Of a DNA stretch of 64,000 nt, positions 58,286 through 64,000 are shown in pieces. This DNA comes from Bromus sterilis (taxonomy: Eukaryota > Streptophyta > Magnoliopsida > Poales > Poaceae). Made by a program: the position numbers and the translations under genes. The stretch lies in the NCBI GenBank assembly GCA_950022295.1, contig OX465597.1, positions 59,817,016-59,881,015 of the forward strand, in the 5' to 3' direction. The notes under the pieces were generated by a model that worked only from the letters and a program-made list of their open reading frames with translations, did no database searches and had not been told where the DNA came from. Positions within the stretch are counted from its first letter, which is position 1. Each line of letters starts with the position of its first letter.

Positions 58286-59122
58286 TCAAGGGTCTCCAAG
58301 ATCAGAATCATAAAAACCTTCAAATTGATTTTCAATAAGCTCATTCTTTTTCCTCCTAGGAAAGAGGTACTTACCTTTCGCCATACCGCGTAAGCGTATG
58401 TGCCCGTTACCAATATCAATGAAGCCTTTCATAGCACGGAGGAAGTCTCTTCCGAGCACAATGTTACTTTGGTTTGGCTCCATGATGAAGAAATCCATTG
58501 GTGCATCCCTATGAAGGAATGCAACTTGGACTTCTTTTACCTTTCCTTTAACCTCTGAAATATCTCCATTAGAATGTTCATGATAAGATGATAATTTATC
58601 CATATCTAGCTTCAAAGAATCATAAACTATTTTTGGCATAGTAGAAACTGTGGATCCAATATCACAAAGGGTAAGGAAGCCTTGGTTAGAGATGCTAATC
58701 CTAACAAAGGGCTCCCAATCATCATCTATCTCCAACATTTCTTTCTTGTTGGACTTAAGTTCCACTACTTTCCTCAAGTCTAGAGCATCCAATCTTTTTT
58801 CAATAGTGGCAAGTCTATCTATGACAGTATCAATACTACGATCATAAACAAAATAACTAGATAGACTATGCAAAATATCAAGAGCCCTAACTTCATCACA
58901 CTCTAGAAAATCTCCTTCAGCTATAATGTCAAGAGAGTGTTTACACCACTTAAAAAGACCATGGTAAAAATTTCTAAGCACAATTTTTATAGGTATCCAA
59001 GGCATAATTCTTTTATGTGCTTCAGAGATTCTGTCCCATGCCTTCTTCATATTTTCTCCATCTCTTTGACGGAAATCGAGAACTTCCGATTCCCGCAAAG
59101 CACCTAGCCCTAACATGTTCAT
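58286..59122 (-). CDS. C gag-protease (no RT)
   Basis: 278 residues, one uninterrupted frame from the ATG at 59122. The N-terminal ~100 residues contain a shortened gag (LDFRQRDGENMKKAWDRISE) without the large capsid core seen in B. A leucine-rich coiled segment (about 95-125) follows. The retropepsin has LTLCDIGSTVSTMP (catalytic D; I in place of T) and IVLGRDFLRA. The basic tail PRRKKNELIE and FEGFYDSD matches the remnant in E. No RT follows. The gene lies 150 bp after the primer-binding site. It may act only as an in-cis packaging or protease product, or simply be decaying. Confidence 0.8.
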   Translation of the reverse strand: MNMLGLGALRESEVLDFRQRDGENMKKAWDRISEAHKRIMPWIPIKIVLRNFYHGLFKWCKHSLDIIAEGDFLECDEVRALDILHSLSSYFVYDRSIDTVIDRLATIEKRLDALDLRKVVELKSNKKEMLEIDDDWEPFVRISISNQGFLTLCDIGSTVSTMPKIVYDSLKLDMDKLSSYHEHSNGDISEVKGKVKEVQVAFLHRDAPMDFFIMEPNQSNIVLGRDFLRAMKGFIDIGNGHIRLRGMAKGKYLFPRRKKNELIENQFEGFYDSDLGDP

Positions 59123-59273
59123 CTAAACAAGGAGGACTGCTAACAGCAAGATAAACAATTTTTTTGTGATTTTTGATAAAAGACTCAAAGATAAAAACTG
59201 AAAGGTAAACTAACAAGACTAAAAAACAAAGGTAAAGGGCAGTGTGCAACTCCCCTATCTTAGCACTCGGAGT

Positions 59274-59290
59274 CCCCGGCAACGGCGCCA
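59274..59290 (-). other. C primer-binding site (tRNA-Asp)
   Basis: CCCCGGCAACGGCGCCA, identical to the site in B, 10 bp from the edge of the 5' LTR. Confidence 0.85.
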
Positions 59291-59300
59291 GAAATTTGCT

Positions 59301-60924
59301 TGAAGCTTCTCGCCCCTCGTTGGTTACCCCAAGTGGAAGGTTTGAGATGCAGTGCAACAGCAAGTTTCCCTCGGTGAAGATACCAAGGTTTGTCTCCAGT
59401 AGGACTCCAGAGATGATAAGTAGGTGTCAGTGGCGCAACTGATGCGGACCTGCACACAGACACAAATAACTTTGTTCCCAACGAAGTTCAGAGAGGTTGT
59501 CAATCTATCCAGTCTTGTTGTTCACAAAGAATCAAACACAAGGGATAATGATAGCAACTGAAAGTAAAAACAGAAAAGTAAATGAGCGTCGAAACAGTAA
59601 TAAGGATATGGACCGGGATACGTGATGTTCGCTAGTGATGTCTCTCTCCCAAAAGACGATAAAACTGCTATGCGAGGTAAACAAATTACAGAAGGGCAAT
59701 TGACAGGATTATGAACGCACCGCAATGCTAACTATGCTACAAAAGAAAGGAAGAGGTTCATAAGCATGGGCAGTATGCCAAAATAAGTAGACCGAAATCC
59801 AACTGCATCTACTACTAATCATCCACCTTGAGATATCTATCCAGAACATCTCGCTGGTATTAAGTTGCGAGCCCCACCCAAAGTGTAAACCCAAAGCAAC
59901 ACACAACTGCATTAAAAAGCACTTTGCGTAAAGTAAACAATCCTTGCAACCGCGGTTACAAGCACCATTGTTTTCCCCCTTGTGGCAACAACACATCCCC
60001 TGGACTCATGTTTCTGTCACTCAAGCGTGTCATCGGGGGGCATGAACCCACAATCGAGCACAACGTTCCCTCTTGGAGTTACTACCTACTACTTGTCCAA
60101 AGCAATAAACAGCAACGGAGAACATGCAAGAATTTCTTAGGAACAAAAATATAAGAGATAAAAACCAAATATATTACTCAATCACAATCTGAACATAATC
60201 TCATAATCTATCAGATCCCATCAAACTCAGCATAGCAACAGCAAAAAGATTACAAAAGTGCCTCGATCATGTAGGGCAGCTCACGAGGTCTAATCCATGA
60301 AGAACAAAGAGGGGATGAGAACATCACATAGCTACTGATCACGGACCCATGGTCCAAGGAAAACTACTCACAAGACATCCGGGAAGCATCCATGATGGAG
60401 AGGAAACTCCCGGAGGTCAACCCTCCCTCCGGCAGGGTGCCGGGAAGAGGTCTTCTGGTGCTCCCGATCTCGGAAGCGCGGCAGCGGCGGAACAGAGGAG
60501 AGATCGCGAAAAAGGGTTCCCGTTCCGAGGGTTTCACGTCACGGGGAATATATAGGCGAAGGGGGGCAGCCAGAGGTGGACCAGGGGCCCCAGGCGCCCC
60601 CCTGGCGCGGCCAGGGGTGGGGCCGCGCCGGGTGGCCGCCTAGGCCACCCCTGGCTCCCCTCTGGCCCCACTCAGGCTCTTCGCGAAGCTTCCCGCACGC
60701 TGATTTTTTATCTGAATTTTCCCGAATTTTTGGAGTACTTTTTATATGGGGGAAAACTGAAATAGAAAAACAGCAGAAAACAGGAACTGGCACTGTGGTG
60801 CACTGAGTTAATAGGTTAGTCCAAATATGATCAAAAGTGTAGGAAAGTGTATCTAGATCATAGCAATATCACACAAAACATGCATGGAGCAAGCAGAAAT
60901 TATAGATACGTTTTGGACGTATCA
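59301..60924 (-). repeat. C 5' LTR
   Basis: 1624 bp, the partner of 53841-55454, with TATATA at 60549-60554 on the minus-strand promoter. It begins TGAAGCTTC against TGATGGCTTC in the 3' LTR. Confidence 0.93.
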
Positions 60925-60929
60925 AGCGT

Positions 60930-61366
60930 ACCGGGTAGTGGTTTTAGGTCGAACACCGGGTCTTCTTTCGGTTGCGAGAGGATTCCTAAAGGTTCAACCG
61001 GGAGGTTGTGCTTTAGGATGGGAGTTTGTCTTAAAAATATGTCTTCTAGTTCATCCCTCTCCTGCATATGTATATCAGTCTCGTGGTCTTCCATAAATTG
61101 CTGCAAAGTATCATTAGGAGGAATAGCAATAGAAGCGATTTCTTCAATAATTTTGTCATTACTTGACAGGTCAGTACCACGAGGCTGTTTAGAAAACTTA
61201 GAAAAATTAAATTCATACGGATCACCGTTGAATTCAACAGAAACTTTACCTTTCTTGCAATCTATTATAGCTCCGCAAGTGCCGAGGAAGGGCCTACCAA
61301 AGATAATAGGGCAAAAACTATCTTGTACTGAACCAAGTACAAGAAAGTCTATTGGATATTTTACTT
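60930..61366 (-). pseudogene. F protease C-terminus and RT linker
   Basis: An open minus-strand frame that joins pol in phase across C. It contains the second protease block (SFCPIIFGRPFLGT) and an acidic linker, and ends at the RT start motif (DLKPLP). It is separated from the upstream gag-protease frame by a one-base loss near 61366, where GGAAGTAAAA lacks one G of an expected GGAAGGTAAAA. Confidence 0.85.
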
Positions 61367-62217
61367 CCCGCAGAGTACTTCAACATCTCTTACAATCCCA
61401 ACCGGAGAGATTGTTTGTTTATTTGCAAGATGGATAGTGACATCTATGTCCTCGATCTCACACGGCTGAATCTCGTGCATGATCTCTTGATAAAGTGTGA
61501 AGGGAATAGCGCTGACGCTAGATCCCAAATCACATAGCCCATAGTAATTATGATCTCCTATTTTGACAGATACAACTAGTGTACCTGAAATTGGGCCTTT
61601 GTTCCTGGCTGTGACAATGTTAGTGGCAACAACACAAAAACTAATAGTGGATTCTTTGATATCACTTGTTAACAGATCCTTGACCATTGCAACTTGAGGC
61701 TGGACCTTGATCATGTCCTCAGGTTCGTCAGTGGTCCTTCTATTCTTGTTTAGAATACCTGTAAAAAAAGAGTGATCCTTTATCCAGGAGGGATAAGGAG
61801 GCTGTTCATACACAACTGCAGGTAAAACAGGATCAGTAACATTAATCTCAATTGGTGACACCTTGAAAGGTTTATGATGTTGACTCTCCTTCTTCTTGGA
61901 AGAATCAATATGAGAAGCAAAGTCCTTGCAAAAGTCAACCATTAGCTGGGAATCAAGACCAATTTTAGAGCAAAAGGTATTAAAGTAATCAGTCTTAACA
62001 TAACTCTCAATGTAGTCATGCTCATTACCTTTATCAATTTCCCAGTCTTCAGTGTTCTTCTGGATCCTTTCTATAAGATCCCATTTTTCTTCCATACTTC
62101 TGGTCTGGAATACCCCACTAGAGGAGGCATCCAACATCTCCTTGTCCTGACGAGAAAGCCTGGCATAAAAATTTGTAAGTATAATTTCCTTGGGTAGCTC
62201 ATGGTTTGGGCATTTGA
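61361..62217 (-). pseudogene. F gag C-terminal half and protease active site
   Basis: The frame enters from element G at 62217, so the N-terminus of gag lies beyond the window. It has a capsid end (LPKEIILTNFYARL, LDASSSGVF), a linker with a PPYPSWIK motif near the gag/protease border, and the retropepsin YYGLCDLGSSVSAIP with catalytic D. It ends VLCGK at the one-base deletion. The first five codons of the apparent ORF (to 62230) are G LTR sequence. Confidence 0.85.
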
Positions 62218-62220
62218 TGT

Positions 62221-62253
62221 AACATCCCAAAATTCTTCGAATTTTGGAATGTT
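62221..62253 (+). repeat. Hairpin at the start of LTR G
   Basis: CCAAAATTC (62227-62235), loop TTC, GAATTTTGG (62239-62247). It extends with AACAT/ATGTT (62221-62225 and 62249-62253) across one mismatch, giving 14 pairs just inside the LTR end. Confidence 0.9.
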
Positions 62254-62967
62254 AATAAAAATTAAATAGATAATGATTGTTTGCTTGGTGTGTTTGATTT
62301 TCTCTGGGATTTAAAACTTTTGGAGTTTATTGAATATTAAAAAGAGAGGGAATAAAATGACTTTCCCTAATATTCACCGTTGGTGTTTTGGAATTTATTA
62401 TTTAAAAACAAAACCAACAAATAAAATGAGGGAAGGTAATATGACTCCTTCAACTTATTAAAAGTTTGGAAAAGGTTTTAAATCTTTATTGGAATCCTTT
62501 TGAATATTCAAAACATTTTTCAACTCAAGGAAACTCATTTGAGAGGATATAAAAGGAATTATCCCCATTTTAATTTGTTGAAAAATAGTTTAAAATATTA
62601 TTGGGAGACTTTTTAATTTTACTTTGGAGTTATAAATATTTTCTAAAATTATTTTTGGAATTTATTTATGCTCCGGAAAAGTTTTTAAATCAATTTTCGG
62701 AGTTTTCGGTATTTTTAAAATGCCAGAAAAGTATTTTAAAAAATTTAAAAATAAGTTGCAAAATTTTTATTTTTATTTTAATATTTTTGTCAAGCCAAAA
62801 ATTCAATTTTATTATTTTAAAAATATTGCCGAAGACGGAATTTTAAAATAAATTTCCGTGTTTTTTCTAATATTGTTTTGGGCCTAATAGGCCTGGTCTG
62901 TTTTTTTTTCCGCAGACCGATTTTGTATTTATCTCGGATTTAAAAAAAAAGAGGATTAGGGGCTGGC

Positions 62968-62977
62968 TATAAATAGC
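62968..62977 (+). promoter_or_regulatory. TATA box of LTR G
   Basis: GGCTATAAATAGCCCC lies 750 bp into the LTR and 60-70 bp before the GC-rich leader. The flanking GGGGCT/AGCCCC makes a palindrome around the TATA core. Confidence 0.75.
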
Positions 62978-64000
62978 CCCGATTAGGGCAAAATTATTTT
63001 CGCTTAGCGTTTTAGGGTTAGCTCTAAACTAATCCGCGGGACCCGCCGCCGCCGACGTCATCACCGGAGTTTCGCGAGAGCATCGCCGGAGTTGCGTCTT
63101 TCGCGTTTTTTCGAGGTAATTTTTGCGAGTCGCCGTCCTAGCCGTCCCCGCGCCTCACCGAAGCCGCGCCGCCGCCTCACCGGAGCTGCACCGCCGCCGC
63201 CCGGCGTCGCTGCCGCTCGCCGAGCTCACTGCCGTCGCGCGCCATGGCCGCGTCTGGCCGTCCGCGCGCCCACGGCCGCCTTCTGCCGCGTGCCCCTGGC
63301 TGCGCCCCTGGCCGCCCGCCCGCCGCCGCCGCGGCTGGCCGCCCCTCCGCCGCCCGGCCGCCCTCGCCGGCGCTCGCCCGAGCCGGCCGAGCCATGGCCA
63401 TGGCCCTCCTCTGTGTCCAGCGGGAGGAAGAAGAAGCTGAGAAAAAAAAAGTTAGAAAACGGTTTGAAAAAAAAAGATTTTTTTTTCCAGATATGGATCC
63501 AAACCGCCCGGGGACCCGATCGCGTTTTTTAAATTTTTTTATTTATGTATGGGTCCTTTTTACAGTAGAACCCCTACGGTACCCCGTTTTTCACCCGATA
63601 CCGTTTTTGCGACTACTTTTTAACCGTAGCTCGGAATCGAGTGATTCCAGTTGCGTTGCGACCGTGTAGAAATTTTCTAGACATTAGATCTAGTGTTACA
63701 GAAGTTTGAAAATTTTAAATTTGGGTCCCAAGCTGATCCAAATTTGAACTTCCGGCAGCCGTAACTTTTTACCGGTGCGCTCGTTTGCGCTGTTTATTTT
63801 TGCGTTGGATCACTCGTTCCATGTACTTTCTGTTTATATCTTGTGTACACAAAAATTCACAAGTTTATTGATCTGTTTAAATTCAAATTCAATTCGATTT
63901 TGCACTTGCTATGACCTGCGTTGTAGTATTCCGTTTCACGTGATCCTTTTTGCATATTGGATCATATGAGACATCTTATCGGCAATATCGACATACCATT

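Larger units (their letters stand above)
53841..60924 (-). mobile_element. Complete non-autonomous gypsy element C
   Basis: 7084 bp inserted in F pol. The flanking 5-mers are AGCAT (53836-53840) and AGCGT (60925-60929), a target duplication with one G/A change. LTRs are 53841-55454 and 59301-60924. It has a tRNA-Asp primer-binding site, one gag-protease ORF, about 2.8 kb of noncoding DNA and a polypurine tract. RT and integrase are absent. Confidence 0.93.
36982..62217 (-). mobile_element. Athila-like Ty3/gypsy element F
   Basis: The 3' LTR is in three pieces: 36982-37709, 46029-46418 and 48044-48431, about 1511 bp in all once the inserted elements and their target duplications are removed. 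The edges are TGATAACCC at the left and GGACGTATCA at the right. A polypurine tract follows at 48432. Moving upstream on the minus strand there is a noncoding stretch, a coiled-coil ORF, the RT-RNaseH-integrase ORF (split by element C) and protease-gag, which is cut at 62217 by element G. The 5' LTR lies beyond the window. The CDLGSS protease motif, the domain order protease-RT-RNaseH-integrase and an extra ORF after pol fit the Athila lineage. Confidence 0.85.
62218..64000 (+). mobile_element. LTR start of gypsy element G (runs off window)
   Basis: It begins TGTAACATCCCAAAATTC directly after TTTGA (62213-62217, the likely left target duplicate). At least 1783 bp of LTR is present. It has an AT-rich U3, a TATA box at 62968-62977, a GC-rich leader (about 63035-63440) open in several frames, then AU-rich sequence. 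The same order is seen in the solo LTR at 4666-8598 read on the minus strand. Whether this is a 5' LTR or another solo LTR cannot be told here. Confidence 0.85.

Noticed and set aside
63092..63669. ORFs of 105-146 residues near the window end
   Set aside because: They fall in the GC-rich leader of LTR G downstream of its TATA box and show no protein family features.

Overview
This window is plant nuclear DNA, almost certainly from a large-genome grass of the wheat/barley tribe (Triticeae). The evidence is the nested Ty1/copia and Ty3/gypsy LTR retrotransposons with 1.6-3.9 kb LTRs, the Stowaway MITEs (CTCCCTCCGT termini, TA target duplications), plant-type primer-binding sites and a spliced gene with a plant promoter motif. 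There is no bacterial-style operon, rRNA gene, tRNA gene or CRISPR array. The species was not identified; family names are inferences from motifs and structure.

Layout. (1) 1-4468 is low-copy, gene-proximal DNA. It holds two Stowaway MITEs, the first two exons of a minus-strand gene for a small IGR-motif (mitoribosomal bS/mS41-like) protein at 2419-2764 with a site II promoter pair, a 24-G tract and a Helitron-like terminus. (2) 4469-30983 is a nest of LTR elements. A stub of one gypsy LTR (4469-4616) carries a minus-strand gypsy element E. The left LTR of E is split by a 3.9 kb solo LTR (4666-8598, TSD AGATG) and by a tandem copia array (10202-27966, TSD GTATC). The 3' internal half of E continues to 30983, where it is cut by a deletion junction. 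(3) 30984-36981 is a patchwork: a gypsy 5' leader and gag fragment, an unpaired 446 bp LTR with its primer-binding site, a probable 745 bp Helitron (33318-34062) and about 2.9 kb of GC-rich DNA that I could not assign. (4) 36982-62217 is a large minus-strand, Athila-like Ty3/gypsy element F. It has gag-protease, an RT-RNaseH-integrase ORF and a downstream coiled-coil ORF. Its 3' LTR contains a complete non-autonomous element B (37710-46023, TSD ACTAC) and a plus-strand solo LTR (46419-48038, TSD GGTTT). Its pol gene contains a second complete non-autonomous element C (53841-60924). (5) From 62218 to the window end is the LTR start of a further plus-strand gypsy element G, inserted in the gag of F.

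How the parts relate. F is the only element here with a nearly complete gypsy enzyme set. B, C and E share LTRs and 3' internal DNA; where their coding part is visible it is only gag-protease, so they would need enzymes in trans. Their primer-binding sites (tRNA-Asp type) and polypurine tracts fit mobilisation by an F-like partner. The copia array has three internal regions and three LTRs inside one target-site duplication. The pattern of differences among its LTRs fits growth by unequal crossing-over between LTRs. All its polyprotein copies are broken.

The strongest leads are the copia array with hybrid LTRs, the repeated polypurine-like hairpins inside B, C and E, the exchange of gag-protease modules between elements with the same LTR, and the extra coiled-coil ORF of F.
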